Assembly: GCA_029557915.1 (NCBI GenBank)
Contig: JAKQHS010000190.1
Coordinates: 1-64,000, forward strand
Direction: 5' to 3'
DNA length: 64,000 nucleotides
DNA from: Bacteroidota bacterium
GTDB taxonomy: Bacteria > Bacteroidota > Bacteroidia > Chitinophagales > Saprospiraceae
Both the position numbers and the translations under genes were made by a program. This document shows, one piece after another, positions 25,601-34,132 of this stretch (position 1 is its first letter; the number at the start of each line of letters is the position of its first letter). The notes under the pieces were generated by a model that worked only from the letters and a program-made list of their open reading frames with translations, had not been told where the DNA came from and made no database searches.

Positions 25601-26614
25601 ATGGCAGAAACACCGTTCAACCCGGCTCCCGCTAAACCCAAGTCCTTCTGGAAAAGGCCGGAAGGAGTCACGGGCACCATTGTCCTGCTTGGTTTGCTGG
25701 CAGGCGGAGGGTTCCTGTTGTACAAGGCCCTGCCTACCCTCATTGCCCTGGCCAGCAATATGCTGACCCTGGTCCTGATGCTCCTGGCGCTGGGCGCCAT
25801 CATCTACATGGTCCTTGACCCGAAGATGAGGGCCCTGGTGGGGTATGCCTATAAAAGCATCATGCGCTGGGTCACCGGCCTCTTCATCACCATTGACCCC
25901 ATCGGCATTCTCAAAAATTATGTGGAAGACCTGGAGGACAATTTATCCAAAATGAGCACCCAGATCGGCAATCTGAAAGGCCAGATCCGCAAGCTCACCA
26001 CCATGGTCGAAGAAAATACCAAGGAGATCCAGCAGAATATGGTGATCGCCTCCAAAGCCAAAGAACTGGGCCAGGAAAACCAGATGATCCTCGCCAGCCG
26101 GAAAGCGGCCCGCCTTAAGGAAGTAAATGTGAAATACGACGAGCTCCGGGGTAAAATGGATATACTTTACCGGGTGCTCACAAAAATGTACCAGAATTCA
26201 GAGGTCCTCCTGGAAGATACCCGCGACCAGGTCAAAATCAAGGAAGAGGAAAGAAAAGCCATCCGGGCTTCCCATGGAGCCATGCGTTCGGCCATGGCGG
26301 TATTGTCCGGCGATAAAGACAAACGGGCCATGTTTGACCTGGCCCTTGAAAACATAGCCGATGATGTGGCCGCCAAAGTGGGTGAGATGGAACGTTTCAT
26401 GGAATTGTCTTCAAACTTCATGAACAGCGTGGACCTGCAAAACGGCGTATTTGAAGAAGAAGGGGCCCGAATGCTGGAACAATGGGAGAAAGAAAGCCAC
26501 CTGCTCCTGATGAGCGGCAAGGAAAAAGCCAACAACGATTACCTCAACTTGGGAGAGCCTCAGAAGGCCACCCGCAGCAGCGGAGGTTATGAGGGCATGT
26601 TTGACGCCAAATAA
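25601..26614 (+). CDS. PspA-like coiled-coil membrane protein
   Basis: A 337-residue protein. After a short Pro-rich head there are two membrane helices (about 25-45, GTIVLLGLLAGGGFLLYKAL, and 50-70, MLTLVLMLLALGAIIYMVL), then IGILKNYVEDLEDNLSKMST and a long helical part to about 290, ending in a Gly/Ser tail. The stretch from DPIGILKNYVEDLEDNL resembles the start of PspA/IM30 coiled coils, which bind stressed membranes and belong to the ESCRT-III superfamily; here the coil is fixed to the membrane by its own helices. This resemblance is by eye. Coupled to the upstream coiled-coil gene, it could form a membrane-repair or membrane-shaping device, but the function is unknown. Confidence 0.75.
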   Translation: MAETPFNPAPAKPKSFWKRPEGVTGTIVLLGLLAGGGFLLYKALPTLIALASNMLTLVLMLLALGAIIYMVLDPKMRALVGYAYKSIMRWVTGLFITIDPIGILKNYVEDLEDNLSKMSTQIGNLKGQIRKLTTMVEENTKEIQQNMVIASKAKELGQENQMILASRKAARLKEVNVKYDELRGKMDILYRVLTKMYQNSEVLLEDTRDQVKIKEEERKAIRASHGAMRSAMAVLSGDKDKRAMFDLALENIADDVAAKVGEMERFMELSSNFMNSVDLQNGVFEEEGARMLEQWEKESHLLLMSGKEKANNDYLNLGEPQKATRSSGGYEGMFDAK

Positions 26615-26672
26615 TTTTCCGGTTTTTCGTGTACCAGGGGACCGGGTCCCTCAATGAAATACCATCCGTCGA

Positions 26673-27785
26673 TCAGTTCCCCAGTTTGTTTATTTCATCA
26701 AACAAGGCTTTGAAGGCATCCACATAATTGCCACCCCTCCGGGTGTTGACCGGTTGTCTTCCGTAAAATTGTTCTATAAAATTATCTCCGCCGGTCCAGG
26801 TGGTATGGAGGACGCCCAGGTAATTGTTTTTCACCGCCGGAGTGGCGAATTTCCTTTGGTTGACCATGATCTTCAATTGTTCCAGGGTCACATCGGGAAA
26901 GCGCCAGGGACAGGTAAGCACCCGGAAACCTTTTAAGGCAAACAGGATGGCCGTCGGATCCGGCCGTTCATAATGCCAGTCACATATCAAAACGTCTTTC
27001 GGGATCAGATCAATCGCACGGGAGGTGTTGTTGTAACTTCCCTCCCAGAAACCGACCCCGGTGGCCTTTCCGTCGATCAGCCGGTCCCCCCAGATCCAGA
27101 GTTCCTTGTTGTTTTTGGCCAGGTGGTTCCGGATTGCGGTCACTTCGCCGGCAAACAATTCCGCCTTGTCCCGTCCCGAACAACGGGGACATTTTTCTTC
27201 CCCGAGAAAAAAGACTTCATCCATCCCTGCGTGAAAGGCATCGGCTTCAAAGACTTCAACCAGTTCGTCCATGGCCTCGAAGACCACCTGGTGAACCTCC
27301 GGGTGCAGCGGGCAATAGCTGAAACAATACAATCCCCATTCATTGGGCCAGGTCACCGTACTCGAATCCTGCCTCGAAGGAATCCAGGGGGTTTCATTGA
27401 ACTGGGGATAAGCCTTCAGCAAGGGTCCTACCTTATTTGTGGACGATTGGTGGCCGAGCAGGTTGATCTGGGGGATGATCCGGATCCCGCCGGCTTTACA
27501 GGCATTGACGATTTTTTTAACCTGCATCTCGGAAAGGGCGTTGTCCGCCACCAGTTCAGGATGGGATTTGAATTGATACCGGTACCCGATCAGGAATACC
27601 AGGGTATTGACTTTACGGGGCACCAGTTCGGACCGGATGAATTCCGTAAACTTTTCCACGCCATCGGGACTTGGGGCCGACAGGCAGATTCCCCGGACCG
27701 GAAGGATTGAATCCAGCGTACCCTGTGCCGGCGATTCGGCAATCGCGGAGAAGAGGAGGATCAGGAAAAAGGTTATTTTGTTCAT
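26673..27785 (-). CDS. GH20-like glycoside hydrolase, tandem copy 2
   Basis: A 370-residue exported protein with a signal peptide (ends AIAESPAQ) and a TIM-barrel related to glycoside hydrolase family 20 (beta-hexosaminidases). The acid pair is DE in FHAGMDEVFFLGEE (Asp189, Glu190 from this start), as in the GH20 motif. Other marks are RIIPQINLLGHQSS, WGLYCFSYCPLHPE and KCPRCSG, where CxxC may hold a metal or disulphide. There is no GH20b domain in front, so the substrate may differ from chitin or glycan GlcNAc. ATG 27785 is chosen; the in-frame TTG at 27794 is nearer the upstream stop. The next gene upstream is a close paralogue with nearly the same length, and both should be one transcript. 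Confidence 0.85.
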   Translation of the reverse strand: MNKITFFLILLFSAIAESPAQGTLDSILPVRGICLSAPSPDGVEKFTEFIRSELVPRKVNTLVFLIGYRYQFKSHPELVADNALSEMQVKKIVNACKAGGIRIIPQINLLGHQSSTNKVGPLLKAYPQFNETPWIPSRQDSSTVTWPNEWGLYCFSYCPLHPEVHQVVFEAMDELVEVFEADAFHAGMDEVFFLGEEKCPRCSGRDKAELFAGEVTAIRNHLAKNNKELWIWGDRLIDGKATGVGFWEGSYNNTSRAIDLIPKDVLICDWHYERPDPTAILFALKGFRVLTCPWRFPDVTLEQLKIMVNQRKFATPAVKNNYLGVLHTTWTGGDNFIEQFYGRQPVNTRRGGNYVDAFKALFDEINKLGN

Positions 27786-27795
27786 AGCCGGCAAC

Positions 27796-28917
27796 TTATT
27801 TATCTAATTTATTAATTTCTTCAAACAGGACCTTGAAGGCTTCGACGTAATTGCCTCCTCTGCCCGTGTTGACTTCTTTTTTGCCGTAAAACTGGTCGAT
27901 GAATTCTTCCGCCCCCGTCCAGGTGGTATGCAGCATGCCCTGGTAATTGTTTTTCACGGTCCGGGAAGCAGATTTCCGGCTGTCCACCATGATTTTCAGT
28001 TGTTCAAGGCTGACGTCAGGAAAACGCCACGGACAGGTGATGACGCGAAACCCCTTTAAGGCAAACAGGATCGCCGTGGGATCGGGTCTTTCATAATGCC
28101 AGTCGCAAATCACTACGTCTTTGGGGATAAGGTCTATGGCCCGGTGCGTGTTGTTGTAACTGGCTTCCCAATAGCCGATGCCTGTGGTTTTCCCGTCGAT
28201 CAGGCGGTCTCCCCAGATCCAGAGTTCCCGGTTTTTCGATGCCAGGTGGTTCCTGAGCCTGGTCACCTCCCCGGCAAACAATTCGGCATGGTCCAGTCCG
28301 GCACAGCGGGGACATTTTTCATCGCCGAGATAAAACACTTCGTCCATCCCGGCATGGAAGGCGTCCGCTTCATATACATCCATCAATTCATCGATGACTT
28401 TAAACACCACTTTATGAACGTCCGGGTGCAGGGGACAATAACTGAGGCAGTATAAACCCCATTCATTCGGCCATTTCAGGTCCCCTGAGCCCTCTTTCAT
28501 GGGTACCCAGGGCGTTTCATTAAACTGGGGATAAGCCTTTAACAACTGACCCGTTTGCTGAAACCAGGACTGGTGGCCAAGCATATTGATCTGCGGAATG
28601 ATCCGGATCCCTCCCGCCTTACAGGCCTTTACTATTTTTTTTACCTCTTTTTTGGATAAGGCGTTTTCCGCCACCAGTTCCGGATGCGATTTGTATTTAT
28701 AATTGTAATCCACGAGGAGGACCAGGGTATTCACCCTTCGGGTCACCAATTCATCCTTGATAAATTTCACAAAACGGTCTACCCCTTCCGGTTTGGGCAC
28801 CGAAAGGCATATGCCGCGGACGGGAAGAACGGAATCCAGCACCGACTGGGAAGTGGCGGTACCGGAAAGGCTTATTAGAAGGAATAAGGAGACGGTTCGA
28901 ATGAAAAGGTTTGCCAT
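27796..28917 (-). CDS. GH20-like glycoside hydrolase, tandem copy 1
   Basis: A 373-residue paralogue of the next gene downstream (about two thirds identical by eye, co-linear with almost no gaps). The signal peptide ends near ATSQS; the acid motif FHAGMDEVFYLGDE has Asp192 and Glu193, and KCPRCAG and YCLSYCPLHPD are kept. The copies differ most in 115-145 (NMLGHQSWFQQTGQLL against the other copy's NLLGHQSSTNKVGPLL), where substrate loops may lie, which suggests they divided a task after duplication. First gene of the pair; a variant -7 box is 28 nt ahead of its ATG. Confidence 0.87.
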   Translation of the reverse strand: MANLFIRTVSLFLLISLSGTATSQSVLDSVLPVRGICLSVPKPEGVDRFVKFIKDELVTRRVNTLVLLVDYNYKYKSHPELVAENALSKKEVKKIVKACKAGGIRIIPQINMLGHQSWFQQTGQLLKAYPQFNETPWVPMKEGSGDLKWPNEWGLYCLSYCPLHPDVHKVVFKVIDELMDVYEADAFHAGMDEVFYLGDEKCPRCAGLDHAELFAGEVTRLRNHLASKNRELWIWGDRLIDGKTTGIGYWEASYNNTHRAIDLIPKDVVICDWHYERPDPTAILFALKGFRVITCPWRFPDVSLEQLKIMVDSRKSASRTVKNNYQGMLHTTWTGAEEFIDQFYGKKEVNTGRGGNYVEAFKVLFEEINKLDK

Positions 28918-28945
28918 AGGACGGGTCGTTTCAGGTTTCGGTTTT

Positions 28946-28953
28946 CCGAAGAT
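28946..28953 (-). promoter_or_regulatory. Candidate variant -7 box for the GH20-like pair
   Basis: TATCTTCG on the minus strand, one mismatch to TAnnTTTG, 28 nt before ATG 28917. It shares the octamer with two other candidate promoters in this window. Confidence 0.35.
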
Positions 28954-29008
28954 ATAAAAAGCGAAAATAGGATCAAAACCGTTATTTTAGTAAAGCAAGC
29001 GCTTCAAT

Positions 29009-29422
29009 ATGAAAACCATCTTCTTCCTGTTGGCCGGCCTGTTTCCTGTTTTTCTTGTTTCCCAGAACGAACACCCGGTTGAATACAAGATCGTAAGTAT
29101 TTTTTTCAGCGGGGGCAGTTATTATATATCCGAGGAAGAGAAGATGAAGGTCCGGGAATTCCTGGCCAATGAAATCCTGGGCAATTACGAGATCCACATC
29201 CACAGCCATACGGACAATATCGGCGGAGTGCGGTTTAACGAATGGTTATCCAAAATGCGGAGCGAATCGACCCTGGACTTTTTGATTGAAGACGGGGTGC
29301 CCACCAATAAAGTATTCATCAAGGATCACGGCCTTTTTAACCCCGAGTTCGACAACTCCACCTGGGACGGCAGGTTGAAAAACCGGCGGGTGGACGTGGT
29401 CTTGTGGCCCCTGCCTTTCTGA
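29009..29422 (+). CDS. Standalone OmpA peptidoglycan-binding domain protein
   Basis: A 137-residue exported protein: signal peptide (about 1-19, ends FLVSQ) then almost only an OmpA C-terminal domain. The pattern IHIHSHTDNIGGVRFNEWLS, followed by KMRSES, has the aspartate and arginine expected to bind meso-diaminopimelate, and LKNRRVDVVLWPLPF closes the fold. With no barrel, lipobox or partner domain it is a free periplasmic peptidoglycan binder. It converges with purU, ending 10 nt from it. Confidence 0.85.
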   Translation: MKTIFFLLAGLFPVFLVSQNEHPVEYKIVSIFFSGGSYYISEEEKMKVREFLANEILGNYEIHIHSHTDNIGGVRFNEWLSKMRSESTLDFLIEDGVPTNKVFIKDHGLFNPEFDNSTWDGRLKNRRVDVVLWPLPF

Positions 29423-29432
29423 TCCAGGCGAT

Positions 29433-30269
29433 TCAGCCCAATACGATGGTTTTGTTGCCGGAGACAAATACCTTGTCCTCCACGATCTTTTTCAGGGCTT
29501 CCGCCAGCACGGCTTTTTCTATTTCATGCCCGGCTTCGATCATATCCCTGAGTTCGTGTTCGTGATCGATTTCGATGGTCTTTTGCACGACGATGGGCCC
29601 TTCGTCCAGGTCGTCGCTGACCAGATGAGCCGTGGCTCCGATGATTTTCACTCCCCGCTCAAAAGCCCGTTTATATGGGTTTGCGCCTTTGAAGGCGGGC
29701 AAAAAAGAATGGTGGATATTCAGGATGCGGTTTTGATACCGGCTCACAAAATGCGGGGAGAGGATCCTCATGAATTTTGCCAGGACCAGGTAGTCCGGAT
29801 CAAACCGGTCCAGGGTTTCGATCATTTGCTTTTCAAAGACGGTCCTATCCTCCTCATGCGGGATATGAAAAAAGGGAATGCCCATCCTTTCGGTAAATGG
29901 CCCCAGGTCCCCATGGTTTCCGATCACCGCCAGGATCGAAGCATGCAACTCATCAAAATGATGCCTGACCAGGAGGTCGCTGAGGCAATGATGTTCCCGG
30001 GTGACGAAGAGAACCAGCTTTTTCTTCCTGCGCGGGATGATGGTGACCTCGGCCCCTTCGGGAAGGACGTTCCGGAAGCGGCTGGACAATAAATCGGCAT
30101 TCAGTGTGCCGGTCAGCTCAAGACGTGCAAAAAAAGTATTGGTGGATTGTTCCACAAATTCTTTCATCACCAGCACATTGTGATTGTGTTGAAAAAGAAT
30201 ACCCGATATCCTGGCGATCAGCCCCTTTTGATCCATGCACTGGATGCGGACCACATGGTTCTTGTCCAT
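29433..30269 (-). CDS. purU: Formyltetrahydrofolate deformylase
   Basis: Hydrolyses 10-formyl-tetrahydrofolate to formate and THF, balancing one-carbon pools and supplying formate for purine synthesis. The 278-residue product from ATG 30269 has an N-terminal ACT domain (about 5-80, MDQKGLIARISGILFQHNHN) and a C-terminal formyl-transfer domain with catalytic motif ILNIHHSFLPAFKG (Asn and His) and TAHLVSDDLDEGP (His and Asp). An in-frame start at 30365 would overlap the upstream transporter gene and adds an unrelated tail, so it is rejected. It is 25 nt downstream of the sugar porter gene and may share its transcript. Confidence 0.95.
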   Translation of the reverse strand: MDKNHVVRIQCMDQKGLIARISGILFQHNHNVLVMKEFVEQSTNTFFARLELTGTLNADLLSSRFRNVLPEGAEVTIIPRRKKKLVLFVTREHHCLSDLLVRHHFDELHASILAVIGNHGDLGPFTERMGIPFFHIPHEEDRTVFEKQMIETLDRFDPDYLVLAKFMRILSPHFVSRYQNRILNIHHSFLPAFKGANPYKRAFERGVKIIGATAHLVSDDLDEGPIVVQKTIEIDHEHELRDMIEAGHEIEKAVLAEALKKIVEDKVFVSGNKTIVLG

Positions 30270-30294
30270 AGGCGGTAACCGGTATTGATGGGAA

Positions 30295-31626
30295 TTATTT
30301 GACCAGCTTTTTCTCCAGGTCCTCCAGGGATACCCCTTTGGTCTCAGGCATAAGTTTCCATACAAAAAGAAGTTGGAGCACCATCATGAGGGCGAAAAAC
30401 AGGAAGATGGTGCCGCCCCCGTATTTGCTGTTGAAATGGGGAAATAAACCGGCGATCAGCGCCGCAAAAAGCCAATGCGTGCTCGATCCGAGGGAAGCCC
30501 CCCAGGACCTGACCCGGTTGGGGAAAATTTCAGAGATAAAAACCCAGATGACTGCCCCCTGGCCGATGGCGTGGGAAGCAATAAAAAGAAACAAAAGCCA
30601 GGGCACCATGGTCCCGCCGGTTCCGCGGAAAAAAGCAATGGATACCAGGGAAAGGGAGAGGATATATCCGAAACTGCCTATAAACATCAGAAAACGCCGG
30701 CCGTAGCGGTCGATCAGACTGAGTCCGAGCATGGTGAAAATAAGGTTCACCACCCCAATACCTACGGTGGATAAGAGGGCCGCTGACTTTCCAAGTCCGG
30801 TTTCTTCGAGGATCCGCGGGGCGTAATAGATGATGGCATTGATCCCTGACCATTGATTAAAAAAAGCAAACAGGAATGCAAGCAGGATGGGGAAATTGAA
30901 TTTACCAGAAACAAAATGCGCCAGGCTGGTTTCATTTTCCGGGTGCGGGCTCTGGATGGCTGCGAGGGAAGCCTCCGCCGTACCGGGATCGATCGTCTTC
31001 AGGATTTGTTTTGCTTCCTCCGTCCTGGATCTTCTGGTAATAAGCCATCTGGGGCTTTCAGGTACAAACAGGAGACTGATGATAAAAATTGCTGATGGAA
31101 TGGCCATGATTCCAAGCATTAGCCTCCAGGAATCCCCCGTCCCGGCGCCAATCAGAAAATTGGAGAAATAGGCCATCAGGATCCCAAGCACCAGGTTGAA
31201 TTGAAACAAGGCGGTCAGCTGGCCTCTTTTATGCTGGGGGGCGATCTCCGATATATACATGGGGGCGACCACGGACGAAGCGCCCACCCCGAGGCCTCCA
31301 ATGAACCGGAAAGCCATCAGCATCTCTACGTTCAAGGCCATAGCCGAGCCTATCGAACAGATCAGATATAAAATCCCGATAACAAAAAGGGTGTTTTTCC
31401 GGCCCCATCGTTCTGCCGGTATCCCCCCGGTAAGCGCGCCTATGATGGTCCCGTACAATCCCATGGCCACCATCTGGCCCACCATGACATCACTGAGGTC
31501 CCATAATTTCTGGATGGCTTGTTCGCCTCCCGAAATTACCGCGGTATCGAAACCAAATAAAAAGCCGCCCAGGGATACCGCAAGAGACCAGAAGGTCACA
31601 TTTCCCACCGTTTTAATCATATGCAT
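30295..31626 (-). CDS. Sugar porter family MFS transporter
   Basis: A 443-residue inner-membrane transporter with twelve predicted helices. Family marks are GGFLFGFDTAVISGGEQAI (helix 1), GGIPAERWGRKNTL (loop 2-3), PESPRWLITR in the central loop, DRYGRRFLMF (loop 8-9) and PETKGVSLEDLEKK at the C-terminus. It is therefore in the sugar porter family, likely a proton-sugar symporter for a hexose or pentose. ATG 31626 (MHMIKT) or 31620 (MIKT) is the start; a frame open to 32040 overlaps the divergent gene and has no transporter-like sequence there. With the nearby hydrolases it could import the sugar they release. Confidence 0.93.
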   Translation of the reverse strand: MHMIKTVGNVTFWSLAVSLGGFLFGFDTAVISGGEQAIQKLWDLSDVMVGQMVAMGLYGTIIGALTGGIPAERWGRKNTLFVIGILYLICSIGSAMALNVEMLMAFRFIGGLGVGASSVVAPMYISEIAPQHKRGQLTALFQFNLVLGILMAYFSNFLIGAGTGDSWRLMLGIMAIPSAIFIISLLFVPESPRWLITRRSRTEEAKQILKTIDPGTAEASLAAIQSPHPENETSLAHFVSGKFNFPILLAFLFAFFNQWSGINAIIYYAPRILEETGLGKSAALLSTVGIGVVNLIFTMLGLSLIDRYGRRFLMFIGSFGYILSLSLVSIAFFRGTGGTMVPWLLFLFIASHAIGQGAVIWVFISEIFPNRVRSWGASLGSSTHWLFAALIAGLFPHFNSKYGGGTIFLFFALMMVLQLLFVWKLMPETKGVSLEDLEKKLVK

Positions 31627-31638
31627 GTTTGTTTGAAC

Positions 31639-31672
31639 CAAATGTAACAAATTGACCATCTTTCCGGTACAA
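31639..31672 (-). promoter_or_regulatory. Candidate promoter of the sugar porter
   Basis: On the minus strand TTG (31672-31670), a 23-nt spacer, then TACATTTG (31646-31639), an exact -7 match. It ends 12 nt before ATG 31626, giving a very short leader. The opposite gene starts at 31690, so one stretch serves both. Confidence 0.5.
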
Positions 31673-31689
31673 TGTTTTATTTTCCTTCC

Positions 31690-33171
31690 ATGAAAACAAG
31701 CGGAATCAAAAGCTTCCTGTCCGGGGTGCTCCAGGGCAGCCTGGTATTCCTGATTCATGGCATTCTCAGAGCCCAGACGCTGCAATTGCATCCGGTCAAT
31801 CCTCATTATTTCAATTATAAAAACAAAGCCATCGTGCTGGTCGGGTCCGGGGAGCATTACGGGGCCCTTATGAATACGGCCTTTGACCTGGAAACCTATT
31901 TCGCCACCCTTAAGAAGGACGGGCTCAACCATACCCGGGTGTTTATGGGTGCATATTTTGAAAAACCGGGCGCTTTTGGGATTGAAAAGAATACCCTGGC
32001 TCCAAAGCCTGAACAAATGCTGCTGCCCTGGGCCTTCCAAGGCGGCTCATACGACCTGACCCTCTGGAACCCGGCTTATTTCCAAAGGCTGCACCAACTG
32101 ATGGCCCTCGCGGGGGAAGCGGGCGTCATCGTGGAAGTGACTTTATTTTCATCCTATTATGGGGCGGGTTGGGATTATCACCCTTTTCATGCCAAAAACA
32201 ATATCCACGGCCTGGATGAAACACTGGATTACCGGAAAGCCCATACTCCGGACAACGGCAAACTATTGCAATACCAGGAAACTTATGTCCGGAAACTGGT
32301 CGCGGAATTGAATGCATACGATCATTTTTATTTTGAAATTCAAAACGAACCCTGGGCGGATATCCGGGATACCCTGATCGTCTGGAACCAGAATTTCAGG
32401 CAGGAAGAACTCAAGGTTGCAGGAAATTTCTGGAAAAACACCATTGAAATACCTTCCGGACTTTCCCTGGACTGGCACCGGACGGTGTCCGGATGGATCC
32501 GGGATGAGGAAAAAAACCGGCCTAAAAAACACCTCATTTCCCATAACATCGCCAATTTCAAACTTCCGGTACCCGTCACGGATGACCGCATTTCGATTTA
32601 CAATTTTCACTATGCCTTTCCCGAATCGGTGGATTTAAATTATAAACTGAATAAAGCCATTGGTTTCAATGAAACCGGTTTTGCGGGGAGGCTGGACTCC
32701 ATCTACCGCAGGCAGGCCTGGCGTTTTATGATGAGCGGGGGCGCGCTGTTCAGCCACCTGGACTATTCTTTTTCTACGGACCATCCGGATGGAACGGATA
32801 CCCTGCAGAAAGCCCCGGGCGGGGGCAGCCCGGCCCTTCGTAAACAATTGAGGTTTCTCAGGACCTTTGTGGAAGGCTTGAACCTGGCGGGCCTCAGGCC
32901 GGCCCCTGATTTTATATATCACGTCGAAGGAGCCTTCCGTTGGGGTATGCAGGACGGGCGCCATTATGCCCTCTACCTGGAGGCCCTCTCCCCCAACCCC
33001 GCGAAAGTGCAGTTATTGCTTCGCCCGGGAAATTACCTGGCTGAATGGTATGAAGTAAACACCGGCCGGAAAATTCACAGCGAACCGGTCAAGGCTGTTA
33101 AAAAATGGTACGAGGGCAAGGCACCGGCCGGGATGGCCGATCTGGTCCTCCTGTTGAAAAAGACCCATTGA
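31690..33171 (+). CDS. Exported GH-A clan glycoside hydrolase (GH5-like)
   Basis: A 493-residue secreted protein with a signal peptide (about 1-27, ends HGILRAQ) and a TIM barrel of the GH-A type. FYFEIQNEPWADI near 220-232 resembles the acid/base strand (Asn-Glu-Pro), and KAIGFNETGFAG near 323-334 the nucleophile strand. The C-terminal 80 residues (DGRHYALYLEAL to MADLVLLLKK) form a beta-sandwich like the putative collagen-binding or carbohydrate modules in this clan. Exact family and substrate are uncertain. An in-frame ATG at 31672 is less likely because a signal peptide begins at MKTSGIKSF. It is directly followed by a glycosyltransferase gene (TGA then ATG with no gap). Confidence 0.75.
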   Translation: MKTSGIKSFLSGVLQGSLVFLIHGILRAQTLQLHPVNPHYFNYKNKAIVLVGSGEHYGALMNTAFDLETYFATLKKDGLNHTRVFMGAYFEKPGAFGIEKNTLAPKPEQMLLPWAFQGGSYDLTLWNPAYFQRLHQLMALAGEAGVIVEVTLFSSYYGAGWDYHPFHAKNNIHGLDETLDYRKAHTPDNGKLLQYQETYVRKLVAELNAYDHFYFEIQNEPWADIRDTLIVWNQNFRQEELKVAGNFWKNTIEIPSGLSLDWHRTVSGWIRDEEKNRPKKHLISHNIANFKLPVPVTDDRISIYNFHYAFPESVDLNYKLNKAIGFNETGFAGRLDSIYRRQAWRFMMSGGALFSHLDYSFSTDHPDGTDTLQKAPGGGSPALRKQLRFLRTFVEGLNLAGLRPAPDFIYHVEGAFRWGMQDGRHYALYLEALSPNPAKVQLLLRPGNYLAEWYEVNTGRKIHSEPVKAVKKWYEGKAPAGMADLVLLLKKTH

Positions 33172-34110
33172 ATGATCAGCGGATTCACTTTTCTCCGGAA
33201 TGCGGGAGCCCTCTATTATCCCTATGTTGAAAGCATCCTGAGCATCCTGCCGCTGGTCGATGAGTTCATTGTAGTGCTGGGGGAAGGGGACCCGGGCGAC
33301 CGCACCCGTGAGAAGCTGGATGAACTGAGGTCGCCCAAGCTGAAAATCCTGGATTCGGTTTGGGATACCGGCCGGTACCGGGGAGGGTCCATCTATGCCC
33401 AGCAAACGGACCTGGCCAAAGCAGCCTGCCGCGGAGATTGGTTGTTCTATCTGCAGGGCGATGAGGTGATCCATGAAGAAGATCATGCCTTGATCCGGCA
33501 AGCTTGTGAAGCTTATATCCAGGATCCTCGCGTCGAAGGGTTTGTTTTTGATTTTTTACACTTTTACGGGGATTACCGGCATTACTTCCGCGACCATTGC
33601 TGGTACAAAAAAGAAATCAGGATCATCCGGAACCTCCCCGGAATCCACTCCTGGCGTGATGCCCAATCGTTTCGCTATATCCCCGATTTTAAGGATCCTG
33701 ATTATTTCAGGACGGAGGGCACTCGTAAACTCAATTGCATTGCCCTTTCCGCCCGGGTTTTTCACTACGGTTGGGTCAGGCCCCCCGACAGGATGGCCCT
33801 GAAGAATGCCGAAGCAGGGAAAAACTACCAGAAGCCCGGGTACGAAAAATTTCAAGGTCGGTTTGATTACGGGAGGTTGGACCGGGCCCGGGTTTATGAT
33901 GGAAAGCATCCTTCGGTCATGAACGATTGGATGACCCAGTTGAATTGGCAGGACCTTCTGCGTTTCTCCGGGCCTGCGGCTTTAAACAGGCCCCTGATGA
34001 AACATGAGAAACTCAGGTACCGAATCCTTCATTCTATCGAAGAAAGGATACTGGGAGGCCGTGTGATCGGCGGTTTCAGGAATTACCACCTGCTGCAGGC
34101 GGAACAATAA
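33172..34110 (+). CDS. Family 2 glycosyltransferase
   Basis: A 312-residue cytosolic glycosyltransferase. The GT-A start ISGFTFLRNAGALYYPYVES is followed by DEFIVVLGEGDPGDRT and by GDWLFYLQGDEVIHEEDH, the acidic motif that holds metal and nucleotide sugar; RGGSIYAQQ and EIRIIRNLPGIHSW are further family-like features. No membrane helices. It begins at the base after the upstream hydrolase stop, so it depends on that gene for translation. The acceptor is unknown; a surface polysaccharide or glycoprotein is possible. Confidence 0.83.
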   Translation: MISGFTFLRNAGALYYPYVESILSILPLVDEFIVVLGEGDPGDRTREKLDELRSPKLKILDSVWDTGRYRGGSIYAQQTDLAKAACRGDWLFYLQGDEVIHEEDHALIRQACEAYIQDPRVEGFVFDFLHFYGDYRHYFRDHCWYKKEIRIIRNLPGIHSWRDAQSFRYIPDFKDPDYFRTEGTRKLNCIALSARVFHYGWVRPPDRMALKNAEAGKNYQKPGYEKFQGRFDYGRLDRARVYDGKHPSVMNDWMTQLNWQDLLRFSGPAALNRPLMKHEKLRYRILHSIEERILGGRVIGGFRNYHLLQAEQ

Positions 34111-34132
34111 AGCCTGTCTTTGACCATCCGGT

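Noticed and set aside
26638-26650. Terminator between convergent genes
   Set aside because: GGGACC-G-GGTCCC is a palindrome with almost no loop and no T run, so it is a weak candidate at best.
31627-32040. N-terminal extension of the sugar porter
   Set aside because: It reads through the divergent promoter and the start of the gene at 31690, and its sequence has no transporter features.
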